Notes under the pieces: generated by a model
What the model saw: only the letters and a program-made list of their open reading frames with translations
Told to the model about the DNA's origin: nothing
Database searches by the model: none
Position numbers and translations under genes: made by a program
From: an uncultured Spirochaetaceae bacterium
GTDB taxonomy: Bacteria > Spirochaetota > Spirochaetia > Sphaerochaetales > Sphaerochaetaceae
Length of the DNA: 64,000 nt
NCBI GenBank assembly: GCA_944389295.1
Contig: CALXLV010000043.1
Span: 1 to 64,000 of the forward strand
Direction of reading: 5' to 3'
Shown here: positions 50,447 through 58,844 of the stretch, piece after piece
Position numbering within the stretch: the first letter of the stretch is position 1
Layout: each line of letters opens with the position of its first letter

Positions 50447-50623
50447 ATGCAGAACTGTATGCATAGGCTCTCCAGAACATCCAATGAGAGCCGGAGGGGA
50501 TGCCTTCGGCTCTTTCAGGAAGGTTATGGATATAAACGCGTAGCGACGCTTACCGGCCTCAATAGATATACGGTCAGAGACTATCTCAGGCGCTATAAAG
50601 CCGGAGACCTGAGCTGGGCCTAA
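50447..50623 (+). CDS. Small helix-turn-helix protein (copy 2 of the cassette family)
   Basis: A 58-residue protein, nearly all helix-turn-helix: SRRGCLRLFQEGYGYKRV, ATLTGLNRYTVRDYLRR and YKAGDLSWA. It shares the core of the gene at 29447, which also lies downstream of a poly-G lipoprotein gene. GGAG 6 bases before the ATG at 50447 supports that start, although earlier in-frame ATGs exist at 50420, 50423 and 50435. No catalytic residues of a transposase are present. Confidence 0.6.
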   Translation: MQNCMHRLSRTSNESRRGCLRLFQEGYGYKRVATLTGLNRYTVRDYLRRYKAGDLSWA

Positions 50624-50821
50624 AGAGGTCACTGATCATTTCGAGCCGTTTGTTCAATCGCAAGGTGATTTGTGACAGCATGGAATTGCTTGAAGGATTA
50701 TGAAACAGGGATTTATGGCTGTGTTTCTATAATCCAACAATTTTACACACTTGGTTCTAAATATGGTTGTTCAGTTTCTGATTTGGTTCCAAATACAACC
50801 AAATACGACATTCCTTAGAAG
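50624..50821. other. Degenerate sequence upstream of an ATPase fragment
   Basis: No intact gene. In frame with the fragment that follows, a short reading SVSDLVPNTTKYDIP ends in a stop at 50819, suggesting a broken gene. Confidence 0.35.
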
Positions 50822-51019
50822 ATGGAGATTGATTTCATAATCGAGATGGATAAGGCCATCCTGCCTATAGAAGTGAAAAGCGGTAGCAACAAGGCCGTTT
50901 CACTTTCAAAACTTCTTGCCTCCAGTGATATCCCGCGCGGGCTGGAGTTTGCCGAATCTTCCAGCGGAATATCCGATAGAGTACTTACGCTTCCTCTGTT
51001 CATGGCCGCTTTCCTCTGA
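50822..51019 (+). pseudogene. C-terminal remnant of an ATPase of the DUF4143 kind
   Basis: A 65-residue stretch reading MEIDFIIEMDKAILPIEVKSG and SLSKLLASSDIPRGLEFA. This is the C-terminal nuclease-like end of AAA_14/DUF4143 ATPases (EIDFII...PIEVKSG). The ATPase domain and most of the middle are missing, and a stop lies just upstream, so it is a remnant. It lies next to an intact ATPase of a different family (DUF234), so the area may have received such elements repeatedly. Confidence 0.65.
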
Positions 51020-51173
51020 ACAGGCTGTCTGTAGGATAATTAAGTGATTCCGGATTAGGTTTCTGCTATATGACTGTTCATCCTCTGGATCATTGAGCGT
51101 ATTCATTGTTGATAAAGATAAATTTACTAAAATATAATTTAACAAATTTAGATTTAATAAATTCTGTTTCTCT

Positions 51174-51179
51174 ATTATC
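51174..51179 (+). promoter_or_regulatory. Candidate -10 of the DUF234 ATPase gene
   Basis: TATTAT lies 8 bases before the ATG at 51188 (2 bases before an ATG at 51182). There is no ribosome site. The surroundings are AT-rich, so the match is weaker evidence here. Confidence 0.4.
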
Positions 51180-51187
51180 ATATGCAT

Positions 51188-52570
51188 ATGGAAGAGCAGA
51201 TCATAGGCAGGAAGAGTGAGCTTGCAAGGCTTAAGAAAGCGTGGGAAAGCGGCAGGTTCGAGTTCATTGTAATATATGGACGCCGGAGGATTGGAAAATC
51301 CTTCCTTATAGATGCCTTCCGTGAAGGAAAAAATGGCGTCTATTTCGAAGCTGTCGATAACGGTACGGAAGTTACGCAGCTGCGTCTAATGTCGCGTTCT
51401 GCTGCTGAAGGACTGTACGGTGTTGAAAATCTTGCCTATCCGGATTTCATCTCGATATTCGATGATATAGCGAAGAAAGCTGAGAATGAACGGTTATACT
51501 TCGCCATAGATGAGATCTCATACCTCTGCGAATCATGTCCGGAGATGGTGGGATTGCTGCAGCACTACATAGATACCATCTTCAGGAATACGAAGCTTGT
51601 CCTAATCCTGTCCGGATCATCGAGAAGATTCATCGAAGAGGATATCCTCAGCAGAGAAAGCCCTCTCTATGGCAGAAGGACGGAGGAGATCAGGCTATTT
51701 CCGTTCTCTGCGAAAGAAACCGCAGAGATGCTTCCCGTATGGGGAATTCAAGATCTTGCAATTGCTCATACTCTGACAGGTGGTATTCCTTATTACCTCA
51801 GCTTCATAGCAAGGCATGAGAGCATCACAGAAGCAATCCATGATGAATTCTTCCTTCCTGGAAGCAGCCTTTTCACGGAAGCTGAACTTTTCATGAAAGG
51901 CATCTACCGGAAAACCAGTACTTATGGCTCTATACTTGCTCAGCTTGCCAGCGGCTGCAATGAGGTAAGCAAAATAAGCGGCAAGACAGGCCTGAGCACC
52001 GCAAATGTAAGCACTGCGCTTTCGTCTCTGGCTTCTCAGGACATCGTTGCAAAGCGTGAGAAGGTCGCGGGAAGGGGTACGGGACGGGGATGGGAGTTCA
52101 CAGACAGCTACTTTGCTTTTTTCTATCACTATGTACAGCCATATTATTCGCTGATTGAGCGAGGCCGCGGGGAGGCAGCCTTCAGGAATGCTATGAAATC
52201 CCTTGATGGTTTTGTCTCCGAATGGATTGAAACTGCCTTCAGAGAATATGTCCTTACGGAGTCAGGCCTGCTGATTAAGTCCATAGGTCATATTGATTTT
52301 CCGAATCCTCTTCAGAAGAGGAATGAGGAAGTGGATCTTTTCGGCGAGACATATGATGGCTGGATCATCGGTGAATGCAAGTGGAAAAACTCTCCGGTAG
52401 GTTTCGACGTTCTCAACCTGCTTGAAATGCGCCGGAACATTCTGGTCGGTGACGAAAATACGGATTATTTCATTCTCTCGAAGTCTGGATTCTCCGATGA
52501 TCTGGCAGCATTTGCATCCACGCACACCGATATCCACCTTATAAGCGGAGAAGATATTTTCGGAAGGTGA
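51188..52570 (+). CDS. ATPase of the DUF234/archaeal-type ATP-binding family
   Basis: A 460-residue protein. The N-terminal ATPase domain has IIGRKSELARLKK, Walker A VIYGRRRIGKS (about residue 35), Walker B-like LYFAIDEISYL, and sensor LILSGSSRRFIEE. A winged helix follows (VSKISGKTGLSTANVSTALSSLASQDIV). The C-terminal DUF234 nuclease-like part has RNEEVDLFGE and IIGECKWKN, matching the PD-(D/E)XK core. These genes are often mobile and may work as stand-alone defence or toxin-like modules; function here is unknown. In the AT-rich stretch after tRNA-Leu, next to an ATPase remnant. An alternative start is at 51182. Confidence 0.8.
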   Translation: MEEQIIGRKSELARLKKAWESGRFEFIVIYGRRRIGKSFLIDAFREGKNGVYFEAVDNGTEVTQLRLMSRSAAEGLYGVENLAYPDFISIFDDIAKKAENERLYFAIDEISYLCESCPEMVGLLQHYIDTIFRNTKLVLILSGSSRRFIEEDILSRESPLYGRRTEEIRLFPFSAKETAEMLPVWGIQDLAIAHTLTGGIPYYLSFIARHESITEAIHDEFFLPGSSLFTEAELFMKGIYRKTSTYGSILAQLASGCNEVSKISGKTGLSTANVSTALSSLASQDIVAKREKVAGRGTGRGWEFTDSYFAFFYHYVQPYYSLIERGRGEAAFRNAMKSLDGFVSEWIETAFREYVLTESGLLIKSIGHIDFPNPLQKRNEEVDLFGETYDGWIIGECKWKNSPVGFDVLNLLEMRRNILVGDENTDYFILSKSGFSDDLAAFASTHTDIHLISGEDIFGR

Positions 52571-52849
52571 GCTGATTCAATCCATATTCTCAAGCTGCAT
52601 TTCGCTTTTTCCATATCTGATAGACAGCATCGCTGAATCACAAGAAGTTCTTTACACATACGAAAAGATTCTATTTTATGCGGAGTTCAACATGAGAGGC
52701 AGATTGCGCACGGACAGTGCTAGGCAGATTCCAGACTGCATTCAGGCTCCTGCCGCTCGTCTTGCTGCATTGACATTCCAGTGCAGCCGCATTCATTTGT
52801 TCTTCTCATTTTCTCCAGATTCAGAGTTGTCCGGACAGTGATATCAAGA
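52571..52849. other. Gene-free stretch before the envelope operon
   Basis: No open frame with a credible start or familiar product, no tRNA and no terminator with a T tract were seen. It marks the end of the AT-rich region. Confidence 0.4.
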
Positions 52850-52878
52850 TTGTAACTGAATGAGATAAAAGGTATTCT
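52850..52878 (+). promoter_or_regulatory. Promoter of the YmdB-lpt-rpoN operon
   Basis: TTGTAA (52850-52855) and TATTCT (52873-52878) at 17-base spacing. The -10 ends 6 bases before the ATG at 52885, so the message should be leaderless. Confidence 0.65.
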
Positions 52879-52884
52879 TTTCCT

Positions 52885-53733
52885 ATGGTAAAAATACTCT
52901 TCCTCGGGGAGATAACAGGAAGGCCGGGAATAGCCGCGCTGAAGAACGGCCTCTCCTCCCTAAAGACGGAATACAGCATAGATTACACCGTGGCCAACGG
53001 CGAAGGAATGACGAACGGTTTCGGCATCGGGAAGGCCCACGCGCTGCAGCTGGGCAAGCTCGGCGTCGACACGATAACAGGCGCGGAAAAACTGTTCTAC
53101 AAACTGGACATGGTCGAGTTCATAGCCAAGGCAGGATTCATACTCCGGCCTGCAAACTATCCACCGCTCTGCCCCGGCCACAGCTGCCGGCATGTAACGA
53201 TAAACGGAAAGCGCTTTGTGATAATCAACATACAGGGCAACTCCGGCTTTCCCCGTCAGAACCTGCAGAATGCATTCTTCTCAGCAGACAGCCTTTTGAA
53301 GAAGTTCGCGGAGAACCAGGAGAAGGAAATCCCCATCGTAGTTTTCCATGCCGCGACAACCGCGGAGAAAAAGACGATGAAGTTCTATCTCGACGGCAGA
53401 GCCGCGGCTGTCATAGGCACGCACTCTAAAGCGATCACGGCGGACGAGTGCGTCACTGAGAAAGGAACCGCGTACATCACCGACATCGGGCGCGTAGGCT
53501 CCCTGATGTCTGTCGGAGGTTTCGACCCCGCGACAGAGATACAGAAACTAAGATCGCAGCTCCCGCTTAGAAGCAGGGAGTGCTGGGACGACGGAATCAT
53601 AGAGGGCGTGGTCGTCGGAATAGATGAAAACTCGGGAAAAGCGGTATCCATCGAGAGGATAATGAAGCATGTGACCATAACGAGGCCCGAAGAGAAGAAA
53701 AATGAAGCAGACGGTAACGATACAGGAAAATAA
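52885..53733 (+). CDS. YmdB-like metallophosphoesterase with altered active site
   Basis: A 282-residue protein of the YmdB (TIGR00282) family, whose Bacillus member is a 2',3'-cyclic nucleotide phosphodiesterase. The frame of the family is clear: ILFLGEITGRPGI, VANGEGMTNGFGI, VVFHAATTAEKKT, IGTHSKAITADE. But ligand residues are changed: the first Asp (GD in the family) is Glu, the GNH loop is GAEK, and the second His of THxH is Lys. Activity may be lost or different. It heads an operon of at least six genes for envelope assembly and sigma-54; RseC overlaps its end by 32 bp. Confidence 0.82.
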   Translation: MVKILFLGEITGRPGIAALKNGLSSLKTEYSIDYTVANGEGMTNGFGIGKAHALQLGKLGVDTITGAEKLFYKLDMVEFIAKAGFILRPANYPPLCPGHSCRHVTINGKRFVIINIQGNSGFPRQNLQNAFFSADSLLKKFAENQEKEIPIVVFHAATTAEKKTMKFYLDGRAAAVIGTHSKAITADECVTEKGTAYITDIGRVGSLMSVGGFDPATEIQKLRSQLPLRSRECWDDGIIEGVVVGIDENSGKAVSIERIMKHVTITRPEEKKNEADGNDTGK

Positions 53734-54103
53734 AGACGGAAAACTGATCGCAGGATGCGACAGGGCAGCCTGCGAAGGATGCAAAGGCTCTTTCTTCTGC
53801 ACATCGAAGAAAGCTGTCTTTCCTGTGCTCAATCCGGAAGGAATACCTCTTGAGAAAGGAGACAAGGCGGAAATAGACCTTCCGTCGGGAAAGACGCTCT
53901 TCACCGTATTCATGAGCCTCGGGCTTCCCCTTCTCATGTTCCTCCCCGGCTACTTCATATCCTCAATGTTCACGAAGAGTGAAGGCGTGATTCTCCTCTC
54001 ATCGCTCGGCGCCGTAGCTCTGGGCTTTCTGATCTCAGCTGTCTACTTCCGATTTCACAGAAAGAAGTACACACCGGTCATAACAGGCAGGAAGGAAGAT
54101 TGA
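53702..54103 (+). CDS. RseC/MucC-like membrane protein
   Basis: A 133-residue protein with an N-terminal cytoplasmic Cys cluster (GCDRAACEGCKGSFFC, about residues 18-33) and two membrane helices (TLFTVFMSLGLPLLMFLPGYF and VILLSSLGAVALGFLISAVYF). This is the SoxR-reducing/RseC family layout, thought to aid reduction of iron-sulphur proteins or sigma-E control in proteobacteria. No rnf or rse genes are adjacent. The next gene starts inside its stop (TTGA). Confidence 0.82.
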   Translation: MKQTVTIQENKDGKLIAGCDRAACEGCKGSFFCTSKKAVFPVLNPEGIPLEKGDKAEIDLPSGKTLFTVFMSLGLPLLMFLPGYFISSMFTKSEGVILLSSLGAVALGFLISAVYFRFHRKKYTPVITGRKED

Positions 54104-54615
54104 AGAAGCTCATACCTCTGCTGCTCTCCCTGATTCTCGCCTCCTGCTCATTCAGCTCCGACGAGGAAGTCCATGAGAAAGGCGTCTATCCGATGATGGT
54201 GCTCCGCGAAGCAAAATACACACTCGGACAGAGCGGAGAGAATCCGATATTCATAGAGAGCGCCGAGATGGCGGTCTATGAGGACAGCAGGGCAACGGTG
54301 AAGGAGATCACATTCATAAGCTACGGAGATGACGGGGAAGCCGCGCTGGAAGGAAAGGCCGACAGCGGCGAGATAGACACAGATAAAAAGACAATGAACC
54401 TCTCCGGGAACGTCAGCCTCCGCAGGAGTGAGGGTAATATGGAGATAGAGGCGGACACTCTCTACTTCGACAGCGCTGAGGATATCATCGAGGCCGGCGG
54501 AAGAGTATATGTCTCCTCCGACGACGGCGTCTTCACAGGCACCGGATTCAGAGGCGATCTCAGAGAAGACGCGTATTCGTTCACTTCGATAGAAAAAGGA
54601 GAATTCACGATATGA
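54100..54615 (+). CDS. lptC: LptC-like lipoprotein
   Basis: A 171-residue lipoprotein (signal LIPLLLSLILASC, Cys at about residue 16). The mature domain reads as a beta-jellyroll: ESAEMAVYEDSRATVKEI, ALEGKADSGEIDTDKKTMNLSG, IEADTLYFDSAEDIIEAGG and GVFTGTGFRGDL. This matches the OstA/LptC fold that passes lipopolysaccharide from LptB2FG to LptA. It differs from typical LptC, which has a membrane anchor rather than a lipobox. TTG start, TTGA overlap with rseC, GGAAGGAAG upstream. Name rests on context as well as fold. Confidence 0.75.
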   Translation: MKKLIPLLLSLILASCSFSSDEEVHEKGVYPMMVLREAKYTLGQSGENPIFIESAEMAVYEDSRATVKEITFISYGDDGEAALEGKADSGEIDTDKKTMNLSGNVSLRRSEGNMEIEADTLYFDSAEDIIEAGGRVYVSSDDGVFTGTGFRGDLREDAYSFTSIEKGEFTI

Positions 54616-55244
54616 GCCACATCATCAGACGGATTATCCTCATGGCAGTCATCTCATCCCTTCTCCTTCCTCTTGGAGCGGAGAGCATCGTCTTCTCAGG
54701 CGGAGAGAGCTCCGTGGTGCTGAGGGAAGGCCGCGAGAACGTCGAACTCACCGGCGGGGCATCCGTGACAGTCGGATCAATGAACATCGGAGCCGACAGG
54801 ATAACGCTGAGCGGAGACGGGTGGAGATTCGTGGAATGCACAGGCAGCGCCTCCGTCAGGGATGATGAGAGAGGAATATCGATACTTACATCATCCATAT
54901 GGTACGACAGGACAGAGGAGAGAATACTTATCTCCTCATGGTTCGAGATAGACGACACGGAGAACGAGGTCACAGCGACAGGTGCGTCGCTCGAGTATCT
55001 TCTCGACGACGAGTCGCTCAGGCTGGACAAGGATGTCTCGCTTCTTAAAAGCACAGACAGCGGTATAATGCGATGTACGGCCCAAAGCGTGATATACTCT
55101 CGTTCAGGCAACACTCTGCAGCTGAGAGGATCGGCGGCGGTGGAGTGGAACGGCGACAGATACGAGGCCGAGGTCATAAGCGTTGATCTCGACACCGACA
55201 GTATCACGCTGGACGGAAGGATAAGAGGAAGCATAAATGGCTGA
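54612..55244 (+). CDS. lptA: LptA-like periplasmic protein
   Basis: A 210-residue protein with a signal peptide (IILMAVISSLLLPLGA). The mature domain repeats the OstA-like strand pattern: IVFSGGESSVVLREGRENVEL, NIGADRITLSGDGW, VTATGASLEYLLDDESLRLDKD, and MRCTAQSVIYSRSGNTLQLRGSA. This fits the LptA bridge that carries lipopolysaccharide or an equivalent glycolipid across the periplasm. It overlaps lptC by 4 bp (ATGA) and lptB by 8 bp. Confidence 0.78.
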   Translation: MSHIIRRIILMAVISSLLLPLGAESIVFSGGESSVVLREGRENVELTGGASVTVGSMNIGADRITLSGDGWRFVECTGSASVRDDERGISILTSSIWYDRTEERILISSWFEIDDTENEVTATGASLEYLLDDESLRLDKDVSLLKSTDSGIMRCTAQSVIYSRSGNTLQLRGSAAVEWNGDRYEAEVISVDLDTDSITLDGRIRGSING

Positions 55245-55974
55245 GCTTGAGGTCGACCATCTCTCCAAGTTCTACGGGAAGAAGCATGTGGTGAAGAATG
55301 TCTCCTTCTCCATGTCCTCAGGCGACATAACGGGACTCCTGGGGCCCAACGGAGCGGGAAAGACGACCTCGTTCTACATGATAGTCGGCTTCATAAAGGC
55401 AGACGGAGGGAAGGTCTCGATAGACGGCTCTGATATAACGAAACTGCCGATGCATAAGCGTTCAAGGATGGGGCTGGCCTATCTTCCCCAGGAGGCGTCG
55501 GTATTCCGCAAGCTGACTGTCGAAGAGAACATCAGACTCGTTCTCCAGACGCAGAACGGAATGACAAGGGAGAGCCGGAGCGAGATGCTTGAGAAGCTCA
55601 TCTCTGATTTCGGGCTGGGAAAGGTCAGAAAACAGTACGGCTACACACTCTCAGGAGGAGAACGCAGAAGGACAGAGATAGCCCGCTCGCTCGCCACATC
55701 GCCGAAATTTCTCCTCCTCGACGAGCCTTTCGCAGGCATAGATCCCAAGGCCGTCTACGAGGTAAAGCAGATCATACGCCGCCTCGCCGATTCAGGCATC
55801 GGGATACTGATAACCGACCACAACGTCCGCGACACGCTTGAGATAACGACCACGGCACATATCATCTCCGACGGGGAAATACTCGTATCAGGCACGAAGG
55901 AGGAGCTGCTGTCAAACGAGGAAGCGAGGGAAATCTACTTCGGACGTGATTTCGACAGGGGGAGCGGCGCATGA
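55237..55974 (+). CDS. lptB: LPS export ABC transporter ATPase LptB
   Basis: A 245-residue ABC ATPase. Walker A is GPNGAGKTT (about residue 39), Q-loop region LPQEASVFRKLTVEENI, signature LSGGERRR, Walker B LLLDEPFAGIDP and switch His in TDHNVRDT. These, including the VFRKLTVEEN segment, are typical of LptB, and its neighbours lptC and lptA support it. The LptF/G permease genes are not in the window. RpoN starts in its stop codon (ATGA). Confidence 0.93.
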   Translation: MAELEVDHLSKFYGKKHVVKNVSFSMSSGDITGLLGPNGAGKTTSFYMIVGFIKADGGKVSIDGSDITKLPMHKRSRMGLAYLPQEASVFRKLTVEENIRLVLQTQNGMTRESRSEMLEKLISDFGLGKVRKQYGYTLSGGERRRTEIARSLATSPKFLLLDEPFAGIDPKAVYEVKQIIRRLADSGIGILITDHNVRDTLEITTTAHIISDGEILVSGTKEELLSNEEAREIYFGRDFDRGSGA

Positions 55975-57329
55975 GGCAGGGTCTCGATCTCACGCTCAGA
56001 CAGGAACTGAGGATAAACGCCCAGCTTCTGCAGACAATGGAGACATTATCCCTGTCGACGGACGAGCTCAGGGAGAAGATAAAGAAGGAGGCCGAGACCA
56101 ATCCTGCCCTGCTCGTCCATGAGCGTGCCGCATCATATGACAGATTCGCAAAGGAATATACAAGAAAAACCGACAGGAGCGAGAGTTTCTCCGACAGTGA
56201 CTCAGACGACGAACACCAGAACTGGATAGAGGGCATGATCGGAGAGAAGGAGACGCTGCAGCAGCATCTTCTGGGCGAGCTTGGATGCATGGAGATTCCG
56301 GAAGGCGTCAGAGCAGCCGCAGAGACCCTAATAACCTCGCTGGACAGAAACGGCTTCTTCCCCTCCGACCCTTCCCTTCTTGTAAAGCCGTCAGAGAAAC
56401 AATTCGTGCCGGAGGCCGTGAAGATCATACAGAAGATGGAGCCCGAGGGAGTCGGAGCGCGCGACTGGCGCGATAGTCTGATAATCCAGGCAGAGGCGCG
56501 CGGCATGAAGGGAGACGAGCTGAATCTCTTCCGCAAGATGGTCTATGAGGAGCTCGACAACATAAGGCTCGGAAAGACGGAACAGAGCGCGAAGGCCCTG
56601 AAAACGGACACAGGAGAGATAGAGGCGCTCTTCTCCTTTCTCAAAACGCTGACGCCTTTTCCAGGCCGGAAGTACGACTCTGGATACGACGAATACATAA
56701 TCCCGGAGCTCTCGATAAAGAAAGAGGACGGAGTTCTCAGGATGAGAGTGAACAGGGACTGCCTTCCGTCAGTTGAGATAGACCCCGCCTACAAGGAGCT
56801 TGCAGAGGAGTACAAAAAGGACAGGTCGGAGAGCGGACGCAAAGCGGAGAAGTTCATAAAGGAGAAGATAAACGCGGCTTCCAGCCTGATAAACCAGATA
56901 GACATGAGGGCATCCACCCTTGAAAGGACGGGAGCGGTGCTGATGGAGAAGCAGAAGGACTTCTTCCTCAAAGGACCGCTCTATCTCAAGGGCCTGACGA
57001 TGCAGGAGGCCGCCGCCGAGGTCGGCGTGCATGAGGCAACGATAAGCCGCATAGCGTCATCCAAGTACATAGATACAGATTTCGGCATCTACCCGATCAG
57101 AGCACTCTTCTCCAGCACAGTGAACTCCGATGACGGTCAGGGATATTCCAGAAACGCCGTGAAGGAGATGATACGGAATATCATCGCGGAGAATACAGGC
57201 GGAAAGCCCCTCTCAGACCAGAAGATCAGCGACATACTCGCCGAGCGCGGCATAAAGACGGCAAGGCGCACCGTGAGCAAGTACCGCCACGAGCTCGATA
57301 TAGACTCATCGTTCGGCAGGACGAAGTAA
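55971..57329 (+). CDS. rpoN: RNA polymerase sigma-54 factor
   Basis: A 452-residue RpoN. Region I at the N-terminus is RQELRINAQLLQTMETLSLS followed by LREKIKKEAETNPAL. The core-binding part spans residues about 100-280. The helix-turn-helix is LTMQEAAAEVGVHEATISRI, and the RpoN box is ARRTVSKYRHEL near the end, preceded by LSDQKISDILAERGI. The linkage lptB-rpoN-hpf is conserved in many Gram-negative bacteria. No sigma-54 activator or -24/-12 promoter was noted in the window. Last gene of the operon. Confidence 0.97.
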   Translation: MRQGLDLTLRQELRINAQLLQTMETLSLSTDELREKIKKEAETNPALLVHERAASYDRFAKEYTRKTDRSESFSDSDSDDEHQNWIEGMIGEKETLQQHLLGELGCMEIPEGVRAAAETLITSLDRNGFFPSDPSLLVKPSEKQFVPEAVKIIQKMEPEGVGARDWRDSLIIQAEARGMKGDELNLFRKMVYEELDNIRLGKTEQSAKALKTDTGEIEALFSFLKTLTPFPGRKYDSGYDEYIIPELSIKKEDGVLRMRVNRDCLPSVEIDPAYKELAEEYKKDRSESGRKAEKFIKEKINAASSLINQIDMRASTLERTGAVLMEKQKDFFLKGPLYLKGLTMQEAAAEVGVHEATISRIASSKYIDTDFGIYPIRALFSSTVNSDDGQGYSRNAVKEMIRNIIAENTGGKPLSDQKISDILAERGIKTARRTVSKYRHELDIDSSFGRTK

Positions 57330-57401
57330 AAGCATCCGCCGTCACTCAGAACACATCTCCGCTTCCGCAAAACTATACATTCATTATCCGGAATAATGGA
57401 T

Positions 57402-57407
57402 TATAAT
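57402..57407 (+). promoter_or_regulatory. Candidate -10 of the hpf gene
   Basis: A perfect TATAAT lies 29 bases before the ATG at 57437. A weak TTCATT is 16 bases upstream. The gene also has a good ribosome site, so it may be made from its own transcript as well as by read-through from rpoN. Confidence 0.5.
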
Positions 57408-57436
57408 GTAATCATCAACAAGGAAGGAGGAAGTCT

Positions 57437-57733
57437 ATGAATCTTACATTCAGAGGTATCGGATTCACCCCGAAGGACGAGGACAGGGAGTTCCTCGACA
57501 AGAAGCTGAAGAAGCTCTCCTTCGCTGACGATTATCTTCATGACCTGGATATCGTGGCGACGAAGGAAAGCAAGGGCATCGGCTTCCATCTGGATGCCAC
57601 TCTCCATTTCTCATGGAAGAAGGAGAAGGTGGTATCGCAGGATGCATATGAGCTGTATGAGGGAATAGAGCTTCTCGCGGACAAGATACAGGCTGCGGCA
57701 AAGAAGGAAAAAGAGAAAACGATGAAGATATAA
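57437..57733 (+). CDS. hpf: Ribosome hibernation promoting factor (short HPF/YfiA family)
   Basis: A 98-residue protein of the HPF/YfiA family: NLTFRGIGFTPKDEDREFLDKKLKKL at the N-terminus and DATLHFSWKKEKVVSQDAYELYEGIELLADKIQ later. It binds the ribosomal decoding site in stationary phase. The short length fits the short form that makes 100S dimers. SD GGAAGGAGG lies upstream. Conserved next to rpoN. Confidence 0.85.
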   Translation: MNLTFRGIGFTPKDEDREFLDKKLKKLSFADDYLHDLDIVATKESKGIGFHLDATLHFSWKKEKVVSQDAYELYEGIELLADKIQAAAKKEKEKTMKI

Positions 57734-57748
57734 GGTCTGATGACCTGG

Positions 57749-57774
57749 GGAGGCCGGCCGCGGCCTCCTTTTTT
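57749..57774 (+). terminator. Terminator of hpf
   Basis: GGAGGCC (57749-57755) pairs with GGCCTCC (57762-57768), loop GGCCGC, followed by six T. Confidence 0.9.
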
Positions 57775-57824
57775 CACGCTCTGCCATCCCTCTCCTTTCC
57801 ATACACATAGATATTTCTCTGCGC

Positions 57825-57830
57825 TATAAT
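57825..57830 (+). promoter_or_regulatory. -10 of leaderless hprK
   Basis: A perfect TATAAT ends 6 bases before the ATG at 57837. No Shine-Dalgarno is present, and the -35 is weak. Confidence 0.6.
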
Positions 57831-57836
57831 CACAGC

Positions 57837-58844
57837 ATGAGAGAATTCACCGTACTCGATCTTCTCGATCTCGATCTCAGGGAACACAACCATCTGCAGC
57901 TCATCTGTTTCGCAGGACGCTCAGGACTTTCAAGAACGATAAAGAATGCGAAGATATCGCGTCCGGGACTTGCTCTGACAGGCTATTTCAGCGACTACTC
58001 GGGAGACAGCATCCAGCTGATAGGCAGAAGCGAGCAGTCATACATAAAACTTCTCGAGGAACGCAACGAGTATGAGAATATAGAGAAGCTCTTCTCCTAC
58101 GGCAGCCCGTGCTTCATCTTCATAGGCGGATACAGACCGTCGGAGCACTTCGTGGAGCTTGCGGAGAAGAACGCCACGGCAATACTCACCACTCCCCTCG
58201 AATCCTCATCATTCTCACGCCGCCTCTACGCGATGCTGGATGAGGTATTCGCAGAGACAATGACGATACACGGAGTTCTCGTCGAGGTCTACGGCATAGG
58301 AGTGCTCATCACAGGCGACAGTGGCGTCGGCAAGAGCGAGACGGCCCTTGAGCTCATAGAACGCGGACACAGACTGATAAGCGATGACACGGTGAAGCTG
58401 AAGAATATCTCCGATGCATTCCTTATAGGATCGGGAGAGAATCCAATGCTGGCGCACCACATGGAGATAAGAGGACTGGGGATAATAAACCTGCCTACCC
58501 TCTTCGGCGTCGGAGCGATCAGGGAGAAGAAGAAGATAGAGCTCTCCGTCTATCTGCAGACGTGGGAGAAAGGAAAGCAGTATGACAGGATCGGGGATAC
58601 GCTTACAGACACCTTCCTCGGAATCTCTATACCGAAGATAGTATTCCCAGTGCGTCCCGGAAGGAACATCCCCATTCTGATAGAGACCGCCGCGAGAAAC
58701 GAGAGGCTCAAGAAGCTGGGATACTACTCCTCGAAGGAATTTGACCAGAACGTGCTGAAATGGCTGGAAAGCGAGGCCGCGAGGAAGATGTACTTCAACA
58801 GCGACGACATAGGCTACGACGGGGAGGACGGAATTGATCAGTAA
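57837..58844 (+). CDS. hprK: HPr kinase/phosphorylase
   Basis: A 335-residue HprK, which phosphorylates and dephosphorylates HPr on a serine. The N-terminal domain (residues 1-130) is followed by the kinase domain with Walker A ITGDSGVGKSETALEL (about residues 157-172) and the HprK signature EIRGLGIINL (about residues 210-220). A C-terminal K-rich helix ends the protein. HPr is encoded next, overlapping by 11 bp. No EI or sugar EII genes are nearby, so in this window only the regulatory side of the PTS is represented. Confidence 0.96.
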   Translation: MREFTVLDLLDLDLREHNHLQLICFAGRSGLSRTIKNAKISRPGLALTGYFSDYSGDSIQLIGRSEQSYIKLLEERNEYENIEKLFSYGSPCFIFIGGYRPSEHFVELAEKNATAILTTPLESSSFSRRLYAMLDEVFAETMTIHGVLVEVYGIGVLITGDSGVGKSETALELIERGHRLISDDTVKLKNISDAFLIGSGENPMLAHHMEIRGLGIINLPTLFGVGAIREKKKIELSVYLQTWEKGKQYDRIGDTLTDTFLGISIPKIVFPVRPGRNIPILIETAARNERLKKLGYYSSKEFDQNVLKWLESEAARKMYFNSDDIGYDGEDGIDQ

